Assembly: GCA_026018925.1 (NCBI GenBank)
Contig: JAKSZU010000004.1
Location: 38,397,233 to 38,461,232, forward strand
Direction of reading: 5' to 3'
Length of the DNA: 64,000 nucleotides
Origin: Tupaia tana
Lineage: Eukaryota; Chordata; Mammalia; Scandentia; Tupaiidae
The position numbers and the translations under genes are program-made. Below the pieces are notes generated by a model that was not told where the DNA came from, ran no database searches, and worked only from the letters and a program-made list of their open reading frames with translations. Below, piece after piece: positions 47,076 to 59,944 of the stretch (its first letter is position 1; every line of letters begins with the position of its first letter).

Positions 47076-47429
47076 TTCTTTCTCTAAAAGCAAACTTGTT
47101 GATTAACAACTTCTTTATAAAAATGTATTTAAGGGAGAACATGGAATAAGAAGCCAAGTCATTTCAGGTTTAACTCTTGTCAGTAATATCAGTGCAATTC
47201 CAGTAAGATGGCACTCAAAAGGCACACTTCAATTCATTGAGCTTTACAGAATATCAGAATATCTCCAGTTCATTTTAAGGAGAGATATAAAATTTCTTGG
47301 AAATATGCATTAATTTAAATTAATTAATTTTTTCATTAATGAGATACAGAACTTTCAAGAAAGATGGTCAAGTCAAACACTTGGAAAAACGACTGGAAAA
47401 ATTATACCAATTTAAAGATGCAGAGTGTT

Positions 47430-47698
47430 GGGAACCAGCAGTTAGCGTAATGGCTATGTCGCTGGACTCCCACGTAGTCGACCGCGGTTCATGTCCCGGA
47501 CCCGGTGGCTTAGAACTCACGCCAGGTGCGTGTGCGTACGTGCCCAAGATCCCGAGAGGAGAATGGAGGAGAAGGGATTGCGGCGTGACCATCCCCTCTG
47601 GGGGGTGATTTCTCGCTTTCTGTCTCTATGTCTCTCTCTGTCTGTCTGGCGAGCGCACGCGCCCTATAGCAAAAAACCTCTCAAAAAAAAAAAAAAAA
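47430..47698 (+). repeat. tRNA-derived SINE, youngest-looking copy (reference for the family)
   Basis: Perfect 16-base target-site duplication AAAGATGCAGAGTGTT at 47414-47429 and 47699-47714. Modules in order: tRNA-like head with A-box-like TTAGCGTAATGG and B-box-like GGTTCATGTCC; a TGCGTGTGCG-type alternating tract; a purine block AGAGGAGAATGGAGGAGAA; a palindromic CCCC-T-GGGGGG block; a CT-rich stretch; GGCGAGCGCACGCGCCCTAT; and an A tail. CpGs are largely intact. It carries an internal Pol III promoter as known for tRNA SINEs. Best guess is the colugo CYN type; the name is unverified. Confidence 0.95.
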
Positions 47699-47819
47699 AA
47701 AGATGCAGAGTGTTACTACAAACAACTAAGTAAGTATGGTCCCCTTAAATCCAAGAATTTCATAAATTACCAAATGGAATGGTATGGGTGGATTCTTGTC
47801 CTTAAGCCCCCAAAAAGAA

Positions 47820-48069
47820 ATTTTTTTTTGAGAGGTTTTAGAGTACGTGTGCTCGCCAGAAAGAAAGAAACAGAGAGACAAAAAGCAAGAAATCACCCCT
47901 CAGGGGGGATGGCCATGCCGCAATCCCTTCTCCTCCATTCTCCTCTTGGGATCTTGGGCACACACGCACACTTGACCAGTGTGAGTTTAAGCCACTGAGT
48001 CCGGGACTTGAACCACAGTCGACTACATGGGAGTCCAGTGACATAGCCATTATGCTAACTGCTGGTCCC
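47820..48069 (-). repeat. tRNA-derived SINE
   Basis: Reverse copy lying 121 bases from the + copy at 47430-47698. Flanks AAGAAATTT and AAGAATTT fit a duplication. Confidence 0.9.
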
Positions 48070-48204
48070 AAGAATTTCTATGGCTACTTTCAGCCCCAGA
48101 TTTTCTGAGCCAGACCTATTTGTAATATTCTGCTTTTCGTGTTATACTGGTAACTTAGCAGACTATGGACCACAGGAGATAGGTCTCAAAATATTTTTTT
48201 AAAG

Positions 48205-48425
48205 TTTTCTTATTTATTTCTTCCATGAGTGAGTGAGAGAGAAAGAGAGAGGGAGGGAAGGAGAGAGACAGAGAGGAACGGTTTCCTGACCTTAGCTGTC
48301 CCTGAATCATGACATGCACACACCCAGTGTCCTCAGAGAGATCTACCTCTCTATGTAGGTCAGCTTCATCGGTGTCATGCTATACAACCTCAACACCATC
48401 CAACTCCAAGAGTTGGCCTTCAAAT
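48205..48425 (-). repeat. Possible old SINE with GA-rich tract
   Basis: GAGTGAGAGAGAAAGAGAGAG tract followed by sequence vaguely like the 16560 element. Assignment is weak. Confidence 0.3.
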
Positions 48426-48994
48426 ATGGTCATCGTGTTTCTCACAAATACTAGCATCTATTTCACCCATCAGGTCTTTTTTTAAGTCTAATCTTTTATC
48501 TAATGGTAGCCTCCTGGAGACTAAGCACCATATTTCACAGTTTTGTATATCTTTCCTATGCAAGACAAAGGAATAAATACATGAAGATTTGATTTATTAT
48601 GAGACAGACAGATGATCTTGGCTGGAAATGACAGCCTTGCAATTCTTGTTCATAATTTGAGAAATAAAGGGACAACGTAGTTCTGGGGCTCGGTACAGAG
48701 AGGGACTCAGTGTACACTTAATGCAATGAATGATAACGCAAGACCCCGTGGTGGTTCTGCAGGTTAGTAATGAGAAGAGGTTGAACCCAATGTAGTGCAA
48801 ATCAGAAATTCTAAAGCAAATAAGGATGATGTCACATTATAAATGAATTCCTGCAGAGAATCCTTTCCCTGATGCATTGTCTATTGCAGGAAGAGACATT
48901 GATGGTTTGGTTCTGATGCTAATTAACTATCAGTTAGGAACAAAAATAAACATCTCTAAATTAAAATGCAGTATTTTTGCATAACTTTTTTTTA

Positions 48995-49269
48995 TTCTTT
49001 TTTTTTTTGAGAGAGAGGTTTTTGCTATAGGACACATGTGTGTGCCAGAAAGAGAGACAGAAAGCGAGAAATCACCCCCCGGGGGGGAGTGGTGGTGGTG
49101 GTGGTGGTGGCCATGCCGCAATCCCTTCTCCTCCATTCTCCTCTCGAGATCTTGGGCATGCACGCACATACATCCGGCGTGAGTTTCAAGCCATTGGGTC
49201 CAGGACGCGAACCGCGGTCGACTACATGGGAGTCCAGCGATACAGCCATTACACCAACTGCTGGTGCCA
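48995..49269 (-). repeat. tRNA-derived SINE with internal GGT repeat
   Basis: Full-length reverse copy in which the palindromic G block has expanded into (GTG)n at 49089-49110. Flanks GCATAACTTTTT occur on both sides. Confidence 0.92.
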
Positions 49270-49466
49270 GCATAACTTTTTATGTGTCTTGAGCACAGCT
49301 CCACGTAAGCTTTCCATGTACAACACTCGTGAATATACTCTCTTTAGGGTGACAGAGACTTGATTTTAGGCTACCTGCTACTTTTTATTTCAGAAATGGC
49401 TATTTGGCCTCTGTCCTTGGTGACACTTCCTTTCTGTCAGGAATGAATATAGGAAAGTACATTTCT

Positions 49467-49732
49467 TTTTTTTTTCTCTTTTTTTCGGAGAGTTTTTTGC
49501 TATAGAGCGAGTGCGCTCACCAGAAAGCCAGAGACAGAGAGACAGATAGCGAGAAATCACCCCCAGGGGGGATGGCCACACCACAATCCCTTCTCCTCCA
49601 TTCTCCTCTCGGGATCTTGGGCACGGACGCACACATGCCCGACATGAGTTTAAGCCACAGGGTCTACGACTTCAACCGCAGTCGACTACGTGGGAGTACA
49701 ATGACATAGCCATTACGCCAACTGCTGGTCCC
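49467..49732 (-). repeat. tRNA-derived SINE, young copy
   Basis: Target-site duplication AGGAAAGTACATTTCT at 49451-49466 and directly after the element (from 49734). Confidence 0.94.
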
Positions 49733-50383
49733 TAGGAAAGTACATTTCTGACACTGCAAGCTTAGGAAAGAAAGAAGTGCCCCAAATGCTTCCATTGCTT
49801 AAACCTGTCCAGGTCAGGTCCTGAAAGTGGGGAGAGAGGACTGCTTCTCAAGGGTAATCCATCTCATGACTGGCATTGGGCATAACGTACACTCTCAAAT
49901 CCTAATAGCTGATACAATAGTAATGACTTTTATTGACTCACATATTTGATTATAAAGTCAAATTTTTCTATCAGGAAGTCCAGAGTCCTTAGAGAGATCA
50001 TAAGAGACCAGTATTAAGTTGTCTGAGACCAAATACGTTTCAGAAGATTGAAGCACATTCTGTCAAAACTCAGGGCTATTTTCAGAACTGCATGTGATTC
50101 TTTGGAGCACTTTTATGAGCACTGTATGTTGGAATAACTAGCACGTGCTTACACTGCACGCAGAAATGGTAAGATTGACTTTAACAGACTGAATAAACAC
50201 ATGCAGTTCTAAATATCCGTTACCTGCCAGTGTCAACATTTATAAATGAACAGATCTGGTGTTCACATGATCATGGGATGCTTGTGACTTCATGGGCTAG
50301 AGGGGTTTATACACAAAAACCATCCCCAGCTGAATGCCGGGGAGATGTATCTATGTGTCACATGCAGATGATGCCACATGTTT

Positions 50384-50643
50384 TTTTTTTTTTTTTTTTT
50401 TTGAGAGATTTTCGCTATAGGGTGCGTGCGCTTGCCAGACAGAGAGACAGAAAGCGAGAAATCACCCCCCCTGGGGGGATGGTCACGCCGCAATCTCTTC
50501 TCCTCCATTCTCCTCTCGGGATCTTGGGCACGCACGCACACGTGCTCGGCGTGAGTTTTAAGCCACCGGGTCCGGGGACACGAACCGCGGTCGACTACGT
50601 GGGAGTCCAGTGACATAGCCATTACGCTAACTGCTGGTTCCCA
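50384..50643 (-). repeat. tRNA-derived SINE, young copy
   Basis: Perfect 16-base duplication ATGATGCCACATGTTT at 50368-50383 and 50644-50659. CpGs well preserved. Confidence 0.95.
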
Positions 50644-50899
50644 ATGATGCCACATGTTTGCATGCCACTTCTGCCTTTGTCCCTGTAGCAATCTGGTATT
50701 CCATTTCTAAGGTGGTAATCCTGATATGATAATAATGCTATCAAAAGACTGCCATTTACAAAGTGCTTTCTTATATACCATACATATTCATCTATATGAA
50801 ATAACATCAATTACTACTTACCTTTATTTTCATTTGTACTTAGGGACTTGTGTAAGCCTCTTGAGCTCAGTATGCAAATTTGTATGATTAATAAGTCAG

Positions 50900-51158
50900 T
50901 TTTTTTTGGGGGGGGAGGTTTTTGCTATAAGGCACGTGCGCTCGCCAGAAAGACAGAAATAGAGAGACAGAAAGCGAGAAATCACCCCCCAGAGGGGATG
51001 GCCATGCCGCAATCCCTTCTCCTCCATTCTCCTCTCGGGATCTTGGGCACGCACGCACATGCACCTGGTATGAGTCTTAGCTACCAGGTCTGGAAATTGA
51101 ACTGTGGTTGACTACATGGGAGTCCAGCGACATAGCCATTTTGTCAACTGCTGGTCCC
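50900..51158 (-). repeat. tRNA-derived SINE
   Basis: Flanks TAAGTCAGTTTT and TAAGTCATTTTT fit a duplication. The tail contains a G run. Confidence 0.9.
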
Positions 51159-52430
51159 TAAGTCATTTTTGCTGATAATTAGAAAAAAAAAAAAAAAACA
51201 GAATGGTTTTGTTTCAGTAGCCTATCAGGTGCTTCCCCTCTTAGTACTTAGGGTATTTTCAATTTTAATAATTTCACGTGGATCTTAAACAGTGGAACAT
51301 AGCGGTTTTTTCCCCTCACTTAAACAGGACCCATTTAATGATATTTTCTTAGAAGCAGATTGTATCTGTGCTTAAGAAGTAAGGTGGAGTGAAAGACAGA
51401 AACCACAAAGTGACTAGAAACGGGATTCCTAAAGGAGCTACCTTTATGAATCGCCTGGGCTGCTTTAGCAATGTACCCAGGTCCAAACCTTACCCTGCAC
51501 CTCCAGAACCAGAAGAGCCGGGTTAGAACCCAGCAAAAGCACATCCTGGACAAGCTCCAGGTGATCCTGTTGTGTAGTCCTGGTTAAGAGCCATGGGACT
51601 AGAACACATCAGGACTGTTCAGGCCCAAGGCAAAGTCTCCTTGACTGCTGTGCCTGGTGGCCTTGGGCACACCCCTTCCCCTTTCTGGGCCTCCACTTCC
51701 TCATCCTTAACAAAGGAGAGCAACGGAGATGTTCTGCACAGCTCTGCTTCTCACTGGACAGCTCTCCTTTCTCCCACTCTTCAGAACTATGCAGACTGCT
51801 GGTTTAGCTTTTTTTTTTTTCCCTTACAGATTAATTTCATATTTTACATAAAGCCCCCATCATGATGTCTATGCTTCTAACATTTACATATTATATTGTG
51901 ACCTTGGTGGGGGCTGTAAACGTCACTGATGTGAACCATATAGGTGACACAAACTTGTATTTAGTACCCGACGGAATTAAACACATGGGGATGGGAGAGG
52001 GGTCAATTTAGCTGCTTCTGAAGTTTCAGAAGACATAATTGGGGGCCAGTGTGCATGGGTGAGGAGGGGCAGGCAGGGCAGGGCAGCTTTCTTATTGAGG
52101 GAGTTCTAAAGCAAAATAATGTTTCAAGAAAACAACAACAAAAGCCCAATGCAGTAAGCTTTCTTTCAGCTAGAATGATTTGGGAAAGAGTCGTTTTCAC
52201 AACAAACTAAAACTTCTGGTTAAGTTACCATACACAGGGGCCCTGCTATGCTAATTCTCAAAGATACCTTCATAACACGCAAGAAACCAAGGCCGTAAGT
52301 GATGGATACGAAGGCACGTAGCCATGATTCCAGATAACGCTGAGGGACTCTGAACAAGTCCAGTTTCTGGCCCTGCCCTTGTGTCAGGCCCAGGCCCTGG
52401 CCCTCCCTTGGGTGTGTCTTCACACTTCTG

Positions 52431-52692
52431 TTTTTTTCTGTGGAGAGGTTTTTGCTATAGGCTGCAAGCACTTGCCAGAAAGACAGAGAGAGACAGAGAG
52501 ACAGAAAGCGAGAAATCACCCCCCAGAGGGGATGGTCACGCCGCAATCCCTTCTCCTCCATTCTCCTCTCAGGATCCTGGGCACACATGCACACATGCCC
52601 AGCGTGAGTTTAAGCCACTGGGTCTAGGACTTCAACCGCGGTCGGCTACATGGGAGTAGAGTGACATAGCCATTACGCTAACTGCTGGTCCC
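52431..52692 (-). repeat. tRNA-derived SINE, young copy
   Basis: Perfect duplication TCTTCACACTTCTG at 52417-52430 and 52693-52706. The T tail is short. Confidence 0.95.
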
Positions 52693-53439
52693 TCTTCACA
52701 CTTCTGACTGGCCTTGCCATCTCTTGTGCTCCATGTGCCCTAAGCTCAGCTGGTCTGGATGATTTTGCCTAAGTGGCTCGTTTCTCCTCTCCCAGCTGTC
52801 TCTCCCTCCATCCACTCCCAAGGTTTGCAGGGCCTCTCACATCTGTTTCTAGTTCCAGACTTGTCTGCAGAATACACTCCCGACAGCTTGCCAGTTCCTG
52901 GAACTCCAAAGTCAGACTTTCCTTCCTCTGTCCAGGAGGCCCTTCTCTGGACTCAGCTTTTCTTTCTCTCTCTGCTAACGAGGTAACTTCATTTGTTACC
53001 TAGACAGAAACCTGAGTTCTGTTTCTGAGACCTCCACCTTGCCCCAATATGCTGGTTCTATGTCCTGAGAGGTGCCTCCCTCCCAGCTCCCTGCCCTCAG
53101 CCTTCATTCAGGCCTCCCTCCATATGTGTTAGGAGGTGCTGGCAATAGCTTTGGGGTCTTGGCTCCCCCTGTGCTCTACTCCAAGGCTTTCCACCTGCCA
53201 GACTGCAGGCCAGAGACCAGGAGTCCCAGGTAACAGACAGAGCAAGCCTGCTCTGCTGGAGGGTGGGTAGGAGTGAGGAGCCAGAGCATTGCTCCTGACT
53301 TGGCTATCCCTTCTCTGTCCCCAGGAGCAGCCCCTGAGGGGCTCTCCAGAGTCTCAGGGCACCCCACACCACAACGGGAAACCACGTTGCAAGCCACCAT
53401 TGAGAGCACAGCCTGGTAAGTCTTCCTAAAATCCAGCTC

Positions 53440-53830
53440 TAATGACATTATACCCCTCAAAAATCAACTGGTTGGTGAGTGTAAATTCTGGCAGTATTGC
53501 AGGTAGGCAGAGCATCTTCATATTGCCATTCTAGTCCTAGGCATATTTCCCAGCAGAATGTGCACCTATAGTCACCAAAAGATAGCTTTAAAGAGTTCAT
53601 GGCAGCTCTATTACACCCCAGTGGAGACCAACTAAAGGGCCAGAACAGGAGCATAGTGAATCATTCGATGGAATACCATACATCAAATAGCAATGAGCAC
53701 ACTGCAAAAACATGCAGCAATGTGGACACGTCTCACAAAACTGAAGGAAAGGAGCCAGATGCAAGAGTGAAGAAGGGTACGTACCACGTGATCCTATTTA
53801 GGTGACGTGCTAAAGCAGGTGGAAGGAATC
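53440..53830 (+). repeat. L1M 3'-end relic
   Basis: 'GGTGAGTGTAAATTCTGGCA', 'GATGGAATACCATACATCAA' and 'GTGATCCTATTTAGGTGAC' are L1M landmarks in order. No intact reading frame. Confidence 0.65.
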
Positions 53831-55224
53831 TATGCTACTGGGAGCCAGACTAGCAGCCGTGGTTACCTTTGCTGCAGAAACTGGCAAAGGGCACACAGCA
53901 CGGCTTCCACTTGCTGGCTACAGGTGCGTGTTTAGCTTATGAAAAAAATCATATTACTTATGCTTTGAGTTCTTTCCTATATATTATACTTCAATAAAAA
54001 GCTTGAAACAGGCCTGGCTGCAGGGGTGGGGGACAGCAGGGTGCCCCTGTGTGAGGCTGGAGCCACATGGAGGCCTGGGTCCTGATCTTAGACTAGCTAA
54101 ACAGCCTCGGGGGCAGCAGCATGCGCGTGTGGTCCTACTCACTGTGAGGCTGGGGCAGAGGCGCTCATGCGGACACTGTCAAGTGACCTCCTTCTCTTTC
54201 TCTTTCTGTCGCTCCCTCCCTTCCCCCTCCATCCTTCTTTTCCCTTCCCTTTATTAAACACAAAAGTTTTATTAAAACAAACACACACCTCCAATTAATG
54301 GTTGAACTACATGCAACTTTCACTGTGGCTCAGAAGCTTTTTTCGAAGTGGCTGTAGTCTACCTTTCCAGCCTTGTTTTTGCTTTGAGGACTCTTTCCAC
54401 CTAGTGGGTCCAGGTAACTTCTGTATGATGTTGGTATGTACATTTTCTGGGGAGAGGCATTCATGGCATTCCATAGCATTCATCCATAGCATTCATCAGA
54501 TTTTCAAAGGGGCCCTGCAACCCAGCAAAGGTACAAAACAATGCCTCCACTTTCTGCTCGGGAAATGATCCCTGAAATTCAACTCTGTGACTTGCTCATT
54601 TCTTTCTTTTCCTTCTGTCAGAAAACCCTCTTCTCCAACATCCCCCTGTTGAGATTCAACCCCTGTACCTAAGGAAATGTCAGGCTATCTCTACCACCAA
54701 GTCGCTGCTGCTCCCCAAACTAAAGACCAACCCCTCTCTTCCTTCCATGCTATCTACTGAAGGGCTGCTACAGATACTCTGGTAGATGCTGAGGATGTAG
54801 CCCAATTCCTGCTCTCATGGCACTTTCTATCCAATGAGGGGAAAACAGATGTAGCCGTAAGTAGCTCTAAGCAGAAATGCAGAATCAGAAGGGAAAGAGA
54901 GGTAAGTCCAAGGGGAGTTCAGAGGTGGGAGTGATTCCTTTTGGCTGTGGAAAAATCTAAACAGGCTTCATGGAGGAGATGGCATTGCCTTGTCAGACAG
55001 GAAGGTGAGAGAGAAGGGCTATGAAAGTCTTGAAACTGTGCATGGCAGGGCAGGTAGGTAGGTTTGCCCAGAGCAGACACCGTAAAGAAGAGTTAGAAGA
55101 GGTGTGGGCTGGAGTCGGACAGTTAGCAGGCAAGCTCGGGTACTGGAATTTTATGCCGCAGGTATACACTGAACACGTGTAAGCAGGACATGGGGTGATC
55201 GGAGATGTGCCTTAGTATCTCAGA

Positions 55225-55440
55225 TGGATTAAGATGATCTCTTCCTCCTTTGAGCACTGCAAACACATTGTTTTGCTTCTGCGTTACTTCCCTACCTCCT
55301 GCTTTATCATATGGCTACACTTGTGCTTATATTTTATACTTGCCACCCTGGCTTGACTCAAGCTAAAGGAAGACAGAAATGGTTTTAGCACTAGCATACT
55401 GTCTCACACACGGCGGCACTCGATAAATAATGACTTAACA
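55225..55440 (+). repeat. L2 3'-end relic
   Basis: 'CTCAAGCTAAAGGAAGACAG', 'CATACTGTCTCACACACGG' and 'CACTCGATAAATAATGAC' follow the L2 terminus. Confidence 0.55.
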
Positions 55441-56744
55441 AATCAAAGTGCAGTGTCTACTTGGAATTGTTTCTGAATGGATGGGGAAAGAGGATGGGAA
55501 GTGTGAGAGAAAAAGCATACCGGGTATAACGAAAAGGAGCTGGACGAGTTCGCGTGTTCTGCTCAACCTTCGGATTCTGTGTCAGTGCTACACGTTCACG
55601 CTTCTGAATGACTGATGTCTAGAGAAAAACACTGCCATTGCAAGAACATGCAAAGTTCCTCAGGGCCCCTCGAAAGTGTGTGCGGAGTGGTGCTCCATCC
55701 TATGCTCTCAAACTGCCTTCTGTTAGGGTCCCCTCAGAATAACAGGGTCATAGCTTAAGAGAGTCTGGTTTAATGCTTAGCATCTAGAACACAGAATCAG
55801 AGTCCGGCCTCGCCCTTGGCTCTGTTCCCTGAGTTCCGGTGGGATCTGGGAAGGGAGAGAGAGGAGACGAACAGTTCAACCTCTCCAGCCCTTGGGTTTC
55901 TTATCTAAAAAGAGAGGGTTAAGCACTTTTAATGCTGCAAAGAAAGGGACTCTGCCCCCAAATCAAGAAAGAACAAACGGCCCACTGGGAAGGAAACCCT
56001 ATCAGGTACTATGCAGTGGGTCTCCTAGCTCGTGAGAGCTAATAATGATGTCTCTCTGTGCTCTTTTTTCCTACCTTTTACTCTGGAAGCTCTTTCACTT
56101 CTGTTAACACACCTCCCAAGCTGGAATTTCATTTTTCTGTCCAGCTAGTATATGAGAAACTGAGACCGAAGGAGATTTGCTGACTTGTCCGAGGCCCCTG
56201 AAAGCCAAGGGAAAGAACTCAGGGTCCTGACCCAGACAAGGCTCTCAACCCTCCTCTCAAAGTCTCTGAGGGAGTAACTGGCACAGGGAGCATCGTGGAC
56301 TCTGCAGAGATGACCCAGTGACTGCAGCTGCCCTCTCTGCCTTTGTCCCCACTTGCTCGTGAGCTTAGGGTGGGCCTCTTTATTGGACCCAGGACTGGGT
56401 GATTAAGCTCTTTATCAAGGCCAAGGACAGGAAGCTGAACCTTGGAGGGCCTGAGCTGCTGGTGTGCCTAACCCCAGGGAGGGCATGGGAAAGGAAAAGC
56501 AAAACTGAGCACTGTTTGTAGCTGCACAGGCTCCAAAGCCACATGCTACACGGTCCCGTCTAGCACGCACTGTGTGTGGTGTGCAATGGGAACTGGCCCC
56601 TGTTCTGGTCTGACTTGCCTCCCTTCTTACTGCACAGCCTTCCAGCCAGTCAGGCAACAACACCCACAACTAACCACCACTATTTAGCCCTATTTTTGGA
56701 GCTAGATCAAAGCATTTGCCCTTTTTCTTCTTCCTCTTTTTTTT

Positions 56745-57015
56745 TTTTTTTTTAAAATTAAATATATTGAAAAATCCAAACTATATGCATACGAATAGGA
56801 TAAAATGTTAAGACTCTTTCCTTCTCATTTCACTCCAAAGAGGTATCTACCGCCAGTCATCTTTTTCTTTCCTTCCATGCTTCTTGTGGTCTTTGCAAAC
56901 ACACATAGCATACAGATGCAAATAGTTCTTTTAAACAAATGGGCTCATATTTACAGATAGTATTGCACATTGCACTCAGCACTAAACATATCATGAACAA
57001 CCAGCCTTGCCCATA
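56745..57015. repeat. Probable L1 3'-UTR relic
   Basis: AT-rich segment with 'AAATGGGCTCATATTTACAG' and 'TTGCACATTGCACTCAGC', similar to old L1 3' UTRs. Confidence 0.45.
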
Positions 57016-57904
57016 TGAAGGGCTGGCCTATTCTTCTAATTTAAATGTCTCGTTTTGAGACATTTACAATTTACAGAAAAAAAAAAAAAAAGGGCAACAA
57101 AACAAATAGCTAGGGTTAACTGTGAAATTGGTAAATTTCTGCCATTGCTCTCCTTCCCTTCAATGAACTTTACCCACTCAATGTGAGCATCAATGCAGAC
57201 CAACTTCAGCATGTGCAGGGGAGGGGAAGAATAAAATCCACCAAGTGATATCTGTCTGGCGCAGGACTTTTCATCAAGTGGTCTAGACAGGCTGGGTGCT
57301 GAGAGGCCAGGGCCCAGGAGCTGAGCCTGCAGAACTGTAAGGCTCCTCGTCCAGGAACCGTGACCCTTGGAGGAGCTGTTCAGGACAGTCGCAGGTGACA
57401 GGGTAGGGCCAAGTTCAGTGAAAATGCAATGCTTTGTGACCGTATCCCTTTTTGCAGACCTAGGGGTCCATGATTTGCAAGGGCAGGTGCTTTGCTCAAA
57501 CACAAAGAACTTGAGTTCCTTTTTTTTTTTTTTTTTTTTACCAGAATGTAGTCTGTAGATTCTACCAAGGCCAGCAGAACATGTGGCTAACCCTGATAGT
57601 TGTCCCCTGTCCCAGGAGAAGTGCCTGCTAATCCTGACTCAAGGGCAGAGACCTCTTGCCTAGACCTGAGTCTGGTCCTGGGCTGTTATCTGTAGCAAGC
57701 AGCTGGTGAGGAGCAGAGCAAGGACAGGGCAACTAGAGCACTCAGGACAGCGGACGGGAGTGTGCTTCCTCTCCACATGCTTTCAGACCTGTGAGACAGC
57801 ACTCTGGCTGCAGCCAGACCCCACAGGTAGCTAATGTCTTGATTCCTGCTGCTACATTTAGGACTCTGGATACTTCTGTATGTACAACGGTGTTCTTGGT
57901 CTTT

Positions 57905-58015
57905 AGATGCACTCACCAATCTAGTCCTCACAATTGCCCTATGAGAAACAGCTACACTATTTCCCCATTATACAGATGGAAAGTGAGGCACAAGAAGCTA
58001 AATAATTTAACAAAG
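57905..58015 (-). repeat. MIR relic, partial
   Basis: 'CTAGTCCTCACAATTGCCCT' and 'CCCATTATACAGATGGAAAG' are reversed MIR landmarks. Confidence 0.6.
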
Positions 58016-58102
58016 AATGGTGAGAGTTTAATGAAAAGGAGCAGAATGACTGCAAATACTATAACCTCTCAATGATCACCACTAACAAGTTCCTAGCAGA
58101 AA

Positions 58103-58355
58103 ACCAGGTAGGTGGTGTGGAGGTTAAGCTGCTGGATCTCACGTGGCCAGCTATGCAGTTCAAGTTCCAGACCTGGCAGCTTGCAAATCATGCCAAAGGT
58201 GTGTATGTGCATGTCCCAATTCCCAAGATGGGAGGAAAAAGGGTTGTGCCGTGGCTATCCCCACTGGGGAGGTGAGTTCTTACTTTTCCTCTTTTTCTAA
58301 ATCTCTCTCTGGGTCAGGCCAGTGTATGCGCCTTATACTAAACTTAAAAAAAAGG
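58103..58355 (+). repeat. tRNA-derived SINE, old copy
   Basis: Head AGGTAGGTGGTGTGGAGG, decayed centre, tail AACTTAAAAAAAAGG. Diverged throughout. Confidence 0.75.
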
Positions 58356-59454
58356 AAATTCTCAGATGAAATAAAATCTTAAAACATCACAGAGTGCATC
58401 GCCAACTGAAGGAAAGGTAAAAGAAGCAAAAATATCTTTAAGAAAGTTCCTTTGCGAAAGCGGGTCCTCTGGCATGGGAACAGATGCAGACCAAGGACAG
58501 TGGCCAATTTCCTGATGCTAAACCCAGTGGAGATGTCCTTTGCCAGGGAGAAGCCAGGTGCTGGACTGCTGCACTTGGAGGAGGAGGAAGATACACGTTA
58601 GCTCTGGGGCAGGAGTACATTTTATCACTGAACTGAAAACGGCCTGGCTTCCACAGACGTCTCCCTGCTCTTGTCTGCCTCTTCACTTGCGGCCAGATAG
58701 GGGAAGAGCCACTGCACTGTTCATCAGGAACCGACTCTACGAAGGCAGCCCCTTCAGACCTGACACCACACCCTCTCCTTCTTCTGCTCACCCACGCCAA
58801 ATGTGCATGAGCTGACAATACAACACAAAGCAACAAGACCCAAGCCACACCAAGCCGCAGGCAGGGAGCTGCTGGAAGGGAACTGTTCCTTGATGCTGCT
58901 GTGACGCTGAGGGCACGGCATGGCTCCAGGACCTCGGCACCTGAAGCAATCTGCTCTCAGTGGACCAGAGCGCCTCTAAACACGGGACCTGCTTCCTGTT
59001 GTGCAATATGTAAATGAACCTTGCACTGGGGCCAGGGCCTGCTGCACTGAGTGGCAGGGATCTGTGAGTAATGGAGCTACCAGGGCAGCCTGCTGGTGGA
59101 ACGCGTTCACACAGCCTGCAGGCTGACTCATGATGCCAACCCCAGGAGCAGCGGTGCCTCGCGGAGCACCAGCTCTATCAGGGAAATAAGCCGTGTGGTG
59201 GGCAAAGACAATTCCCTGGCAAGCAGACCCTGGGGAAGGCAGGAGCCAGGAACCTCAGGAGAGGGGAACTGAGTTGGAGGACGATTAAAACCTAGAGGAC
59301 TGGCCTCCAGGCTGAACTCGGCATGGTCTCCTTCCTAGGGTTGCTTCTCATCATTGGTCTCAGTTTCCTGTGTAAGAGAAGGACTCTTCTTTCTCAGGGC
59401 CTTGTCTATGTAGGAACCAACTGTGTGTGACTTCTGTGTTCACAGAAATGCTGG

Positions 59455-59565
59455 AAAGGAAGCGTCTCACTCCCCATTTTGCAGATGCATAAACTGAGGC
59501 TTGGAAGAGTGAATAAGCACAGCCAATGTCCATATAGGAACTCAAGCTGTAGATCCAGGACTTGA
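59455..59565 (-). repeat. MIR relic, partial
   Basis: 'CATTTTGCAGATGCATAAAC' and 'TGAGGCTTGGAAGAG' are reversed MIR landmarks. Confidence 0.55.
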
Positions 59566-59944
59566 ATAGAGAATTGTGAATATTTGGATATGTCTGAAAT
59601 TCTCCATCGGCTTCTAAGCTTTCTTAAAATATTTGTAACAAAAATTGCAACTTGATTTTTGAGATGAGGATTACTCATTGGGTAAACTATCCACTGCAAA
59701 TTTAAAATCTTATTTTTATTGACCTTGTTTGGGCTTATTTTTTTGCACTGCCACATGGAATGATCTTAGGGAATCGTACGTGGATTCTGAAATGACCTAG
59801 GACAATGTCTATTATAATTCTAATATTAAATCATTAACAAAATAAATCACTAAAATAATGCCAGGGACAGATAAAAATGATTTTTGTCCTAAGGCTATCC
59901 CTTGTTTATTGTCTGAAGAAAGTTTCATAGTAAAAGACAAGACT

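Noticed and set aside
47430-47500. tRNA-like sequences with A- and B-box motifs as possible tRNA genes
   Set aside because: They are the heads of retroposed SINEs, occur in many copies, and do not keep a cloverleaf with intact acceptor pairing.
47491-47733. Recurrent open frames of 60-130 residues with similar peptides (also at 5294, 7507, 9785, 49025, 50290 and elsewhere)
   Set aside because: They are translations of the same SINE in different copies. The peptides look alike because the DNA is a repeat, and frames break at indels between copies.
57036-57503. A 155-residue open frame on the - strand
   Set aside because: It ends in a low-complexity FFFFF stretch from an A run, shows no domain or codon pattern, and lies in an intron with old repeats.
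58438-58848. A 136-residue open frame on the - strand with a signal-peptide-like start (MAWVLLLCVVLSAHAH)
   Set aside because: No recognisable family, cysteine pattern or promoter, and part is low-complexity proline. Most likely a chance frame, though a database search would settle it.
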